Positions 53,613 to 62,208 of a stretch of DNA of 64,000 nt are shown here, in pieces. The notes below the pieces were generated by a model that saw nothing but the letters and a program-made list of their open reading frames with translations, was not told the DNA's origin and did not search any database. The stretch lies in NCBI RefSeq assembly GCF_030540825.1, contig NZ_JAUOEO010000001.1, positions 2,763,001 through 2,827,000 on the forward strand, given 5' to 3'. Made by a program: the position numbers and the translations under genes. This DNA is from Flavivirga spongiicola (lineage in GTDB: Bacteria; Bacteroidota; Bacteroidia; Flavobacteriales; Flavobacteriaceae). Each line of letters begins with the position of its first letter. The first letter of the stretch is position 1.

Positions 53613-54095
53613 ATGAAAGATATACAAAATTTAACCATCTATTTTTGTTTACTTTTAATCTCATTTTTTAGTTGTCAGCTTATTGCACAGGAAATACCTT
53701 CAGATGCCGTTTTGTTTAAAGGGCATTATTACAAGGTGTATGACAATCAATGTTCTTGGCATGAAGCTGTAAAAAAATGTGAGGCATTAGGGGGGATTTT
53801 GGCCTCAATAAAGAGTAAAGAAGTCGATGATTTTATTTTTAAATTAAGTTCTGGAAAATGCTTATGGATAGGAGCATCTGATGAGATAGTGGAGGGCGAA
53901 TGGCTTTGGAGAGATGGAAGCAAAATGGGTTACAAGCATTGGGCGCCAGAAGAGCCAGATAATTGGAAAGGAAAAGAAGATTGGTCTGTTATAGGTTGGC
54001 CGGGAGAAAGGTTTAAAAATGGTAGATGGGGAGATACTGTGGCAGATGAGCGTTTACCAATTACTGGTTTTATATGTGAATGGGAGTCTTCTTAA
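53613..54095 (+). CDS. secreted C-type lectin domain protein
   Basis: A 160-residue exported protein. After a signal peptide (about 1-26) almost the whole mature part is one C-type lectin fold: SWHEAVKKCEALGGILASIK (about 46-65), CLWIGASDEIVEGEWLWRDG, the ligand loop EEPDNWKGKED (Pro in the EPD position instead of EPN), GRWGDT, and GFICEW at the end. Cysteines are placed for the usual disulfides. It may bind sugars or proteins on a surface. Bacterial C-type lectin domains are patchily distributed. The target is unknown. Confidence 0.88.
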   Translation: MKDIQNLTIYFCLLLISFFSCQLIAQEIPSDAVLFKGHYYKVYDNQCSWHEAVKKCEALGGILASIKSKEVDDFIFKLSSGKCLWIGASDEIVEGEWLWRDGSKMGYKHWAPEEPDNWKGKEDWSVIGWPGERFKNGRWGDTVADERLPITGFICEWESS

Positions 54096-54244
54096 TTTTA
54101 AATTTGGAAGACGTTTATACTCATGAGACACAACCGTGAGATAAAATGATCGCTAATTCTTCATACCCGTCAAAAAGTAAACCTTTAATTATTTCGCTAA
54201 ATTGTGTATCAAGCTTTTAAAATTAACAATTATAGAATATACTT

Positions 54245-54673
54245 TTACATCCCTAATAAAGGTAAATGCTTTACTTTATGGTAAGTTAATGCAGTAGCAA
54301 TACAATTTTTTAGTGCCTCTTTAGGAAGATCTTCTTTTAGCTGTAAAATGATGGCTCTTTTACCTTCAAAATCAAGCGTATTTTTATAAACTGTTCTGAA
54401 TGTAGAAACTAACCTACTAGTACATTGAAAATACATCGCATATTGATTCGGGTTTTTAGATTTCCAATCTATTCTAATAGTACTACCTTTTTTGGTTAGA
54501 TAACTGGGTTCTCCCCATTTTAGTGTTTCTTCCAGGTTTGTTATGCCTTCTGTTTTGTTAGCGGTTTCTATAATCAATTCCCGCAGGCTATTCATTTTCT
54601 TTCTAACCGAATCCGGGTAATTGTTGAAAACCGATTCAACTTTAGGGTTAATTTTTACTTCTATTTTTTTCAT
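54245..54673 (-). CDS. DUF1801 family protein
   Basis: A 142-residue cytosolic protein of the DUF1801 family (LEETLKWGEPSYLTKKGSTI; final domain with LPKEALKNCIATALTYH). Function unknown. Confidence 0.85.
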   Translation of the reverse strand: MKKIEVKINPKVESVFNNYPDSVRKKMNSLRELIIETANKTEGITNLEETLKWGEPSYLTKKGSTIRIDWKSKNPNQYAMYFQCTSRLVSTFRTVYKNTLDFEGKRAIILQLKEDLPKEALKNCIATALTYHKVKHLPLLGM

Positions 54674-54780
54674 TCATTTAATTTTTTGCTTGGAAAAAAT
54701 CCCGAATAAAAGACAAGGAGCTTAAACTTGCTTTGTTTGGTTTTTAAATTTACGAGGTTTTTATTAAAAAAAGATATGAA

Positions 54781-55443
54781 TTAAAATACGTTATACAATG
54801 TCGTTACTATACGCCCTTTATTATTTTCTAGAATATGCTCCCCCAAGTTTTTTTCTTCTTTAATTTTTAAGTTAAAAGGAGCCTCTAATATGTTAACACC
54901 ACTGTTTTGTTTTAGTCTAATACCTTGCCCGGAAATAATGTCTTTATTAGGAATAAAGTCATCCAATGGTACATGTTCGGTTAAAATGATGTATTTATAA
55001 GCAACAGCTATTTTTTTTATTACTTTTTGTATTTCTGCATTAGACAAATGCTGTAATACTTGTCGTAATATAATACAATCTCCAGATGGAAGTTCATCTG
55101 TTATAATATTCAAACAACGAAACTCTAAATGGTCTTCTCTAAATAACTTTTTGTTTCTTTCAATAAGTTTCTCAACAATATCTATAGCAATATATTTTTG
55201 GGCATATCTAGTTAAGTGTTTGCCAATATTAAAATCGCCACAACCTAAATCGCAAACTACTAAAGGCTTGTTGTGAGATTCTAAAAAGGTAATTAAAGTA
55301 TCTAAATATGGATTTATGATTCTTGGATCGTGTGAACCTGCTCCAGAATAAAAATCGAATGCTGTACCTCCCCAGAGTTTCATCTCATAAATCTGTGTCA
55401 TCACGTCTTTAATGGGCCAGGGTTTCTTTATTTTTTTAACCAC
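54781..55443 (-). CDS. class I SAM-dependent methyltransferase
   Basis: A 220-residue methyltransferase. Motif I VVCDLGCGDFNIGKHL (about residues 63-78), an acidic residue IAIDIVEKL at the end of beta 2, and CIILRQVLQHLSNAEI for the later strand are clear. It is most similar in pattern to small-molecule or lipid methyltransferases. The substrate is unknown. It is monocistronic and lies in the accessory stretch. Confidence 0.87.
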   Translation of the reverse strand: MVKKIKKPWPIKDVMTQIYEMKLWGGTAFDFYSGAGSHDPRIINPYLDTLITFLESHNKPLVVCDLGCGDFNIGKHLTRYAQKYIAIDIVEKLIERNKKLFREDHLEFRCLNIITDELPSGDCIILRQVLQHLSNAEIQKVIKKIAVAYKYIILTEHVPLDDFIPNKDIISGQGIRLKQNSGVNILEAPFNLKIKEEKNLGEHILENNKGRIVTTLYNVF

Positions 55444-55688
55444 AATTTATAAGTTTGTTGTGAGCTTATTAAGCATGTAAATTTACTGTCAATAATTAAT
55501 AATTAGATGTCATTTTATCTTTTTTTTTGATATAATAAAGCCTCTTATTTATATGGCTGAATGTGATGTTATAAGCTATTTAAACCATAAAAATTCGTAT
55601 TTAAGCGATTTTTTTTGAGGTTATAGAAGGTTAGTATATACATTTGACTGCACCCTCATTTACTTTTATTAAACTTAACTTATAAATT

Positions 55689-56567
55689 ATGAAAACTATT
55701 TTCATATGGTCAATTCTTATATTCTTTACAGTATGTAACACATACGCTCAAGAAAATCACTACGAATTTAACAGGCTTAACACTAGGAAACAAACGTTAA
55801 AAGGGCAGTCTACTTCAGAAATTTATGGCGTCTTTTATGTGAAAATGGAGGGGTTGGTAAATCCAGAATATACTAAATTAAAAAGTGAGTTAGAGAAGGT
55901 AAAGGCCGATAGTATTTCTAAAACGACAGATTATTCTAAGGCTCTTGATAAATTTAATGATATATCCACTATTAAAAGCAAAGTTGTTGCTTTTAACAGC
56001 TCAAGTAAGCCTTTTAGAAATAAAGTAGCACTTTTAAAAGAAGCACAAATTCTAGCTTCAAAGCATCATATTAAAGATCTTTTTTATTCTGATAACTACA
56101 TAAATAAACATATGAAGGCTGGGTTTTTGCTTCTTAGTTTAAATCCAGAGGATATGAAAGTGCATTTAAGCAAGATTTTATTGAAATTAGATAATAATAT
56201 TAAAGTTCCAGAAAAACCTGCCTATGAGTCAATTGTCGCTTTAAGAAAGAAATTATCCAATACTAAGAAAAATAAAGATATTAAGAACCTAAAGAATAAT
56301 AAGGGTTATACGATACAAAATAGTATAGTGCCACCCGAAGAGATAACAGGGAATTTCATGGTTGTAGGCAAATATTTTGTATTAAGCACACCAACCAATA
56401 GGCTTTTGAAAGATCAATTAATATCAAAAAAGACTGTTCTAAATTTACGTATAGCTAAAAAGAAATTATACACTAATGAAGAGAGAGTGTTAATTCAAAA
56501 TAAGCGAACTAAAGAAATGTATTTGGTGGATCATAGTTTTTTAAACAGTTTTTCTGTTAAAAGCTAA
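55689..56567 (+). CDS. secreted protein of unknown function
   Basis: A 292-residue exported protein with a signal peptide (about 1-20, ending TYAQ). The rest is Lys/Asn-rich with helical segments around 55-130 and a more beta-type C-terminal part (IPPEEITGNFMVVGKYFVLS-like pattern). I recognise no family. Its stop is nine bases before the start of the next gene, so the two are very likely co-transcribed and may act together. Confidence 0.7.
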   Translation: MKTIFIWSILIFFTVCNTYAQENHYEFNRLNTRKQTLKGQSTSEIYGVFYVKMEGLVNPEYTKLKSELEKVKADSISKTTDYSKALDKFNDISTIKSKVVAFNSSSKPFRNKVALLKEAQILASKHHIKDLFYSDNYINKHMKAGFLLLSLNPEDMKVHLSKILLKLDNNIKVPEKPAYESIVALRKKLSNTKKNKDIKNLKNNKGYTIQNSIVPPEEITGNFMVVGKYFVLSTPTNRLLKDQLISKKTVLNLRIAKKKLYTNEERVLIQNKRTKEMYLVDHSFLNSFSVKS

Positions 56568-56576
56568 TAAGATTCT

Positions 56577-57938
56577 ATGAAGTCTAATAAAGACGATTTT
56601 AATAAAAAATTATTTATCATGAAGAATTTCACTAAAATAGTATGGTTGCTAATAGTAGTTTCAGGAAGTGTTTGTGCCCAACAAGAAAGAGGTATAAAGG
56701 GTACTGATAATTGGCTAAATGCCTGGACAGAATTTAGCCCCAATACAGTGGATTATGGAGAAAGCACTCACGTATTAACTGGTAATATAACAGAAGATAT
56801 AACACTTTATAAAAAACATACTTATTTGTTGATAGGCAATGTTTTTGTTACAAATAATGCCATTCTTAGTATAGAACCAGGAACAGTGATTATGGGAGAT
56901 TCCAAATCGAAAGCAACGCTTACTATTACTGTAGGATCTGCTATAATAGCTGAAGGAACTTTAACCGATCCTATTGTTTTTACTTCAAATAAAATGACCA
57001 AGAAAGCAGGAGATTGGGGAGGGGTAATAATACTTGGAGATGGATATACTAACAAACTTGAGAAAAGTTCAGGAACTTCTTTTTATGCGGAAATTGAACC
57101 CTCAAACTATAAATACACAAATTTTGGAGGGAAAAGTTTAAAAGAGAACTCTGGATATATATCATATGTAAGGGTGGAATATGCAGGAGGAAAAACGAAA
57201 AGATCTAATGTTTCCAATGCTTTATTGCTAGGAGGAGTAGGGGTAAAAACTACAATAAATAATGTCATGGTAAGCTATTCTGCGGGCAATTCCTTTAACG
57301 TTATTGGTGGAGCAGTTAACTTGAACAAAATGGTTTCATATAAATCTAAAGGGAATGATTATAATTTTAGTTACGGGGCAGTATGCAATATAAATAACTC
57401 ATTAGCAGTTCGGTCACCTTATATATCATCCGGTGAATCTAGATGTATTAACGCAGTTTCCTATAACAGTGTTAAAGAGGTCGATTTTACTAAAAAAGGA
57501 ACAGCAGTAATAGCAAAAAACGTGACACTTTTAACTGATACTAAAAACTTAGATTATGAAATTGAAGCAGGTCTAATAAGGGAATCTATATATATAGGTG
57601 AAAACACAAATTTTAAAATCGACAAAAGTATCATATCTGGTTTTAGTAAAGCAGTAATACTTGATGAAAACATCAAAGTTAATGATGCTAGTTTGGCAAG
57701 GATACAATTTAAAAATATATGTTTTAACAATTGTAATGGAAGTGTTTTTTTAAACTTTAATGATAATAATGAAAATTTAGAAAACTGGTATAGAAATCCT
57801 TCTTTTTCTAATGTCTATTTTAGAACTAGCCATTCTGAATTATTCATTGATTTAAACAATAGTAAAAGGCCAGATTATAGATTGCTTATAAACAAAAGAA
57901 TAGCCATGAATAATGGTTCAAAAATAACTAATAATTAA
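56577..57938 (+). CDS. secreted right-handed beta-helix-like protein
   Basis: A 453-residue exported protein. The most likely initiator is ATG at 56619 (MKNFTKIVWLLIVVSGSVCAQ); an upstream ATG adds 14 residues. The pattern LSIEPGTVIMGDSKSKATLT, ITVGSAIIAEGTLTDPIVFT and GDWGGVIILGDG is typical of a family of Bacteroidota surface proteins built on parallel beta-helix turns. It lacks a clear C-terminal type IX sorting signal. It is paired with the unknown secreted protein upstream. Confidence 0.75.
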   Translation: MKSNKDDFNKKLFIMKNFTKIVWLLIVVSGSVCAQQERGIKGTDNWLNAWTEFSPNTVDYGESTHVLTGNITEDITLYKKHTYLLIGNVFVTNNAILSIEPGTVIMGDSKSKATLTITVGSAIIAEGTLTDPIVFTSNKMTKKAGDWGGVIILGDGYTNKLEKSSGTSFYAEIEPSNYKYTNFGGKSLKENSGYISYVRVEYAGGKTKRSNVSNALLLGGVGVKTTINNVMVSYSAGNSFNVIGGAVNLNKMVSYKSKGNDYNFSYGAVCNINNSLAVRSPYISSGESRCINAVSYNSVKEVDFTKKGTAVIAKNVTLLTDTKNLDYEIEAGLIRESIYIGENTNFKIDKSIISGFSKAVILDENIKVNDASLARIQFKNICFNNCNGSVFLNFNDNNENLENWYRNPSFSNVYFRTSHSELFIDLNNSKRPDYRLLINKRIAMNNGSKITNN

Positions 57939-57966
57939 TCGTAGAAAATTCTCGTTACGATTTTTT
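57937..57966 (+). terminator. weak terminator after the beta-helix gene
   Basis: AATCGTA and TTACGATTTTTTATT pair loosely around an A/T-rich loop. Confidence 0.45.
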
Positions 57967-58063
57967 ATTAAAAAATAACTAGAACTGATATATTAAAAAA
58001 AGGTTATTTTTTCAAGATGTAATTAAAATATAATTGGTTGATATATAGTATTATATGGTTCGA

Positions 58064-58594
58064 TTATTTATTCAACTTAGAAAAGACATCCCAAACCACA
58101 ACACCACAACTCACCGAAATATTTAATGAATGCTTGGTGCCAAATTGAGGTATCTCAATCACCACATCGCTAGTACTAACAACATCTTGAGTGACCCCCT
58201 TTACTTCGTTACCAAAAACCAGCGCGTAAGTCGTGTCAGCTTCAGGTTTAAAATCATTTAACATGGTAGCATGCTCTGCTTGTTCGATAGCACATACTTT
58301 TATGTTTTCTGCCTGTAACGTTTCAACTAAATGCATAGTGTCTCCAACATATTCCCAGTCTACCGTATCGGTACTTCCAAGTGCTGTTTTATGAATGTCT
58401 TTATGAGGTGGTTTAGCTGTTATGCCACAGAGGTAAATTTTTTCAATTAAAAAAGCATCACTGGTTCTAAATACAGAACCAATATTGTTAAGACTTCTAA
58501 TGTTGTCTAAAATAATGATAATTGGTGTTTTTTTTACCGATTTAAAATTATCAACACTCAATCGGTTTAATTCACTATTTTTTAGTTTACGCAT
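58064..58594 (-). CDS. SpoU/TrmH family RNA methyltransferase
   Basis: A 176-residue SPOUT enzyme for 2'-O-methylation of tRNA or rRNA. Motifs: LDNIRSLNNIGSVFRTSDAF (motif 1, about 30-49), FGNEVKGVTQD (motif 2), and the knot motif 3 IPQFGTKHSLNISVS. Short, with no substrate-binding extension. It is alone, with REP-like elements upstream. Confidence 0.92.
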   Translation of the reverse strand: MRKLKNSELNRLSVDNFKSVKKTPIIIILDNIRSLNNIGSVFRTSDAFLIEKIYLCGITAKPPHKDIHKTALGSTDTVDWEYVGDTMHLVETLQAENIKVCAIEQAEHATMLNDFKPEADTTYALVFGNEVKGVTQDVVSTSDVVIEIPQFGTKHSLNISVSCGVVVWDVFSKLNK

Positions 58595-58618
58595 CGAAAA
58601 TCGTTTTCTTTTTTTTTC

Positions 58619-58638
58619 ATTCCCTCGAAGGAGGGAAT
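58619..58638. repeat. REP-like hairpin
   Basis: ATTCCCTC-GAAG-GAGGGAAT. Same design as 23171-23190 with different but still paired arms. Confidence 0.75.
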
Positions 58639-58707
58639 CTTATCGTCTCACATCATTATAAGAGGTGTGACTGTTAATAACCTGTTTAATTTGACTTCTC
58701 TTCTCAG

Positions 58708-58737
58708 ATTGCGACGTCCTTCGTCCTCGCAATGACA
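58708..58737. repeat. inverted REP-like element
   Basis: ATTGCGA and TCGCAAT pair around ...CGTCCTTCGTCC..., and TGACA follows. On the minus strand it reads TGTCATTGCGAGGACGAAGG, a related but separate repeat type. Confidence 0.65.
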
Positions 58738-58895
58738 ATTGCATTCTTGCTTTTGACTTAATTATTGTTGAAATCTTAAGCTAATTGTAGATAACTTCTA
58801 ATATATCCATTTTAAAAAAAATCAAAATAATACTACATTAGCAATCTTACAATATCTGCAAAAATAACACTTAAAAACCATTTTACCATTGGTAG

Positions 58896-58915
58896 ATTTC
58901 CGTCTTCACGGAAAT
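58896..58915. repeat. REP-like hairpin before mutS
   Basis: ATTTCCGT-CTTC-ACGGAAAT, ending 14 bases before the mutS start codon. Confidence 0.75.
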
Positions 58916-58929
58916 GAAAAAAAGATTAA

Positions 58930-61542
58930 ATGAAGAAAAAAGCAAAAAAAGAGACTCCTTTAATGAAACAATACAATGCAATTAAGGCTAAGTATCCAGA
59001 CGCCTTATTGTTGTTTCGTGTTGGCGATTTTTACGAAACATTTGGAGAAGATGCGGTTAAAACGGCAGGTATTTTAGGTATTATTTTAACCAAACGTGGT
59101 GCTGGCAGTGAAAGTGAAACCGAATTGGCTGGTTTTCCTCATCATTCATTAAATACCTATTTACCTAAATTGGTTAAGGCAGGTGAACGTGTTGCTATTT
59201 GCGACCAATTGGAAGACCCTAAACAAACCAAAACGATTGTTAAACGTGGTGTGACAGAACTAGTAACGCCTGGGGTGGCACTAAACGATGAGGTTTTAGT
59301 ATCAAAATCCAATAACTTTTTGTGTTCGGTTTATTTTGATAAAAAGTATATAGGTATTTCGTTTTTAGATATCTCTACAGGTGAGTTTTTAACCTCACAA
59401 GGTAATGCAGAGTATATTGATAAGTTACTACAGAATTTCAGGCCTAGTGAAGTATTGGTTTCTAAACAAAAGCGTACGACGTTTAATGAAACGTTTGGGA
59501 ACGATTTTCATACGTTTTATATGGAAGATTGGGTCTATCAAACCGATTATGCCTATGAAACATTAATAAAGCATTTCGATACTAAAACACTAAAAGGTTT
59601 TGGTATTGAAGATTTGTACGAAGGCATCATTGCGTCGGGTTCTATTCTTCATTATTTGTCGGAAACGCAACATAACAAACTGCAACATATTACATCCATT
59701 TCCAGAATCGCTGAAGATGAATATGTGTGGATGGATAAATTTACTATTAGGAATTTAGAACTTTATAATTCGACAAATAATAATGCCGTGACGCTTTTAA
59801 ATGTGATTGATAAAACCATTTCGCCTATGGGCGGCAGGTTATTGAAGCGTTGGTTGGCATTGCCTTTAAAAAACGTTGATAAGATTAAACAACGTCATGA
59901 AGTGGTAAGTTTTTTAACTAAGGAACATACCATGCTTCAAAAAATTCAGAACCATATTAAACATATTGGTGATTTAGAGCGGCTCATTTCTAAAATAGCG
60001 ACAGGAAAGGTAAACCCGCGTGAAGTTATTCAGCTTAAAAACTCTTTAGAGGCCATCGTACCCATAAAATCGTTAGCGTCAAATTGTGATAACGAATCGC
60101 TTAAAATGATTGGTGATACACTGCAGGGATGTGAGGTGCTTCGTGAAAAAATTAAAGAAACACTCAATGAAGAAGCACCCGTAAATGTATTAAAAGGAAA
60201 TAGCATTGCTTCTGGTTTTTCTTCAGAATTGGACGAATTGAGAGGTTTGTCAAAATCCGGAAAAGATTATTTAGATAAAATGCTGGAACGTGAAAGTGAA
60301 CGTACAGGCATCACGTCTCTAAAAATAGCCTCAAACAATGTATTTGGGTATTATATTGAGGTACGCAATACCCATAAAGACAAGGTGCCTGAAGAATGGA
60401 TTAGAAAGCAAACACTGGTAAGTGCCGAAAGATATATTACAGAAGAACTTAAAGAATATGAAGCTAAAATATTAGGGGCAGAAGATAGAATTCAGGCGAT
60501 TGAACAACAGTTATTTGCAGAATTGGTTGCATGGATGAACCAATATATAAAAGCAGTGCAGCAAAATGCTTACCTAGTTGGGCAATTAGATTGTCTATGT
60601 GGATTTGCTCAACTGGCAAAAGATAATAAATATGTATACCCTATTATTAATGACTCTTTTGATTTAGATATACAAGATGGTCGACACCCTGTCATAGAAA
60701 AACAATTACCTATTGGTGAAGCTTATATTGCTAATGATGTGTTTTTAGATAGGACTGCTCAACAGATTATTATGATTACGGGACCTAACATGTCTGGTAA
60801 GTCGGCTATTTTACGCCAAACGGCGTTAATCGTGCTATTGGCCCAAATAGGGAGTTTTGTGCCTGCGAAAGAAGCTCGTATTGGTCTGGTGGATAAGATT
60901 TTTACGAGGGTAGGAGCTAGCGATAATATTTCAATGGGAGAATCGACCTTTATGGTAGAAATGAATGAAACTGCTTCTATTCTGAATAATATATCAGATA
61001 GAAGTTTGGTGTTGCTTGACGAAATAGGTCGAGGTACAAGTACTTATGATGGTATTTCAATAGCTTGGGCGATTAGCGAGTATTTACATGAGCATCCTGC
61101 AAAACCTAAAACATTGTTCGCAACGCATTACCATGAGTTAAATGAAATGACCGAAACATTCGATCGCATTAAAAACTTTAATGTATCAGTTAAAGAATTA
61201 AAAGACCATGTGCTTTTTTTAAGAAAACTGGTTGAAGGAGGTAGTGAACATAGTTTTGGTATTCATGTCGCTAAAATGGCAGGTATGCCGCAACAAGTAT
61301 TGCATCGAGCTAATAAAATTTTAAAGAAATTAGAGAAGTCTCATTCTAGTGAAGAATTAACGGATAAGGTTAAATCCATAGAAGATGAGATACAGCTAAG
61401 TTTTTTTAATTTGGATGACCCATTATTGGAAAATATCAAGGATGAAATATTACACATTGAGATTGATACACTTACGCCCGTTGAAGCGCTTATGAAACTT
61501 AATGAAATTAAGCGAATGTTAGTTAAGAAAAAGCATGCGTAA
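58930..61542 (+). CDS. mutS: DNA mismatch repair protein MutS
   Basis: Recognises mismatches and recruits MutL. 870 residues. The N-terminal mismatch-binding motif [11 protein letters not shown] is at about 32-42. Walker A GPNMSGKS is at 618-625; Walker B is in [16 protein letters not shown]. The helix-turn-helix region [18 protein letters not shown] is near 770. The length and domain order are those of MutS1, with no SMR domain. Confidence 0.97.
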   Translation: MKKKAKKETPLMKQYNAIKAKYPDALLLFRVGDFYETFGEDAVKTAGILGIILTKRGAGSESETELAGFPHHSLNTYLPKLVKAGERVAICDQLEDPKQTKTIVKRGVTELVTPGVALNDEVLVSKSNNFLCSVYFDKKYIGISFLDISTGEFLTSQGNAEYIDKLLQNFRPSEVLVSKQKRTTFNETFGNDFHTFYMEDWVYQTDYAYETLIKHFDTKTLKGFGIEDLYEGIIASGSILHYLSETQHNKLQHITSISRIAEDEYVWMDKFTIRNLELYNSTNNNAVTLLNVIDKTISPMGGRLLKRWLALPLKNVDKIKQRHEVVSFLTKEHTMLQKIQNHIKHIGDLERLISKIATGKVNPREVIQLKNSLEAIVPIKSLASNCDNESLKMIGDTLQGCEVLREKIKETLNEEAPVNVLKGNSIASGFSSELDELRGLSKSGKDYLDKMLERESERTGITSLKIASNNVFGYYIEVRNTHKDKVPEEWIRKQTLVSAERYITEELKEYEAKILGAEDRIQAIEQQLFAELVAWMNQYIKAVQQNAYLVGQLDCLCGFAQLAKDNKYVYPIINDSFDLDIQDGRHPVIEKQLPIGEAYIANDVFLDRTAQQIIMITGPNMSGKSAILRQTALIVLLAQIGSFVPAKEARIGLVDKIFTRVGASDNISMGESTFMVEMNETASILNNISDRSLVLLDEIGRGTSTYDGISIAWAISEYLHEHPAKPKTLFATHYHELNEMTETFDRIKNFNVSVKELKDHVLFLRKLVEGGSEHSFGIHVAKMAGMPQQVLHRANKILKKLEKSHSSEELTDKVKSIEDEIQLSFFNLDDPLLENIKDEILHIEIDTLTPVEALMKLNEIKRMLVKKKHA

Positions 61543-61572
61543 AATAAATAAAATTTATTTTACTAAAAGGCT

Positions 61573-61601
61573 TTGCAATTAATAGAAATATTTTAAATTT
61601 G
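61573..61601 (+). promoter_or_regulatory. promoter of the tRNA pair
   Basis: TTG (61573-61575), 18 bases, then TAAATTTG (61594-61601), a good match to the -33/-7 Bacteroidota consensus. It lies about 40 bases upstream of tRNA-Gly. Confidence 0.7.
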
Positions 61602-61639
61602 CATCCGCAATAGCGATATTGTATGTTCATAAAAAGACT

Positions 61640-61711
61640 GCGAAAGTAGCTCAGGGGTAGAGCATCACCTTGCCAAGGTGGGGGTCGCGGGTTCAAATCC
61701 CGTCTTTCGCT
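61640..61711 (+). tRNA. tRNA-Gly (anticodon GCC)
   Basis: 72 bases. Acceptor arms GCGAAAG and CTTTCGC pair; the D-arm contains AGCTCAGGGGTAGAGC; the anticodon loop TTGCCAA has GCC at 61672-61674; the T-arm contains GGTTCAAATCC. The CCA end is not encoded. Confidence 0.96.
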
Positions 61712-61737
61712 CTGATACTTTCTTAAAATATACCAAT

Positions 61738-61821
61738 GCTGAAGTGGTGGAATTGGTAGACACGTTGGACTTAAAATCCAATGCCCATTAGGGCGTACGG
61801 GTTCAAGTCCCGTCTTCAGTA
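61738..61821 (+). tRNA. tRNA-Leu (anticodon TAA)
   Basis: 84 bases with a long variable arm (TGCCCATTAGGGCGT). Acceptor GCTGAAG/CTTCAGT (one G-T at the end); anticodon loop CTTAAAA with TAA at 61772-61774; T-arm GGTTCAAGTCC. CCA not encoded. It lies 26 bases after tRNA-Gly and is probably transcribed with it. Confidence 0.95.
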
Positions 61822-61823
61822 CT

Positions 61824-61860
61824 AAAGCCTTTACGAGATATCTTGTAAAGGCTTTTTTTA
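61824..61860 (+). terminator. Rho-independent terminator after tRNA-Leu
   Basis: AAAGCCTTTAC and GTAAAGGCTTT pair around GAGATATCTT, followed by TTTT. Confidence 0.88.
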
Positions 61861-61861
61861 T

Positions 61862-62208
61862 TCAGGTACAACATAGGTACAACATTTTGATTTTTTTACG
61901 GCACAAAACAAAAAGTTGTGGAGTATATAAAAAAGATGTCATCACCTTTTTAAATACTTTTTAACTGTTTCTTTAATTCTAAACTGTGATTTCTGTTTCT
62001 TTTCTTTATGATCAAAAGTTAATTTATGCAACTCTAAATCTCGCAACTTAATGACCAGTCTAATATAGTAAGTTTAGGAAAAAGACTATAGTTTTCTCTA
62101 AAGTCATAAGGGATTTCATTTTAAAATTTTATTATTCATTTGAGTTAATTAGCAATTAATTAACATTTTGTTACTAGTGGGAGAATAGTTTTATACGTCA
62201 TAGACTAA
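61862..62208. other. intergenic region, 347 bases, downstream of tRNA-Leu
   Basis: Contains a 9-base direct repeat GGTACAACA (61865-61873 and 61876-61884) close to the tRNA. On the minus strand there is a 43-codon open stretch (61942-62073) with a basic end (KETVKKYLKR) that could be a gene remnant. No intact gene. The location after a tRNA would suit an old integration site, but nothing proves it. Confidence 0.4.

Larger units (their letters stand above)
58595..58929. other. intergenic region, 335 bases, with three REP-like hairpins
   Basis: Between the divergently placed methyltransferase and mutS. It contains hairpins at 58619, 58708 and 58896 (annotated separately) and no gene. Confidence 0.6.

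Noticed and set aside
61942..62073. Minus-strand 43-codon stretch as an integrase C-terminus
   Set aside because: No catalytic motif is visible; kept only as a possible remnant.
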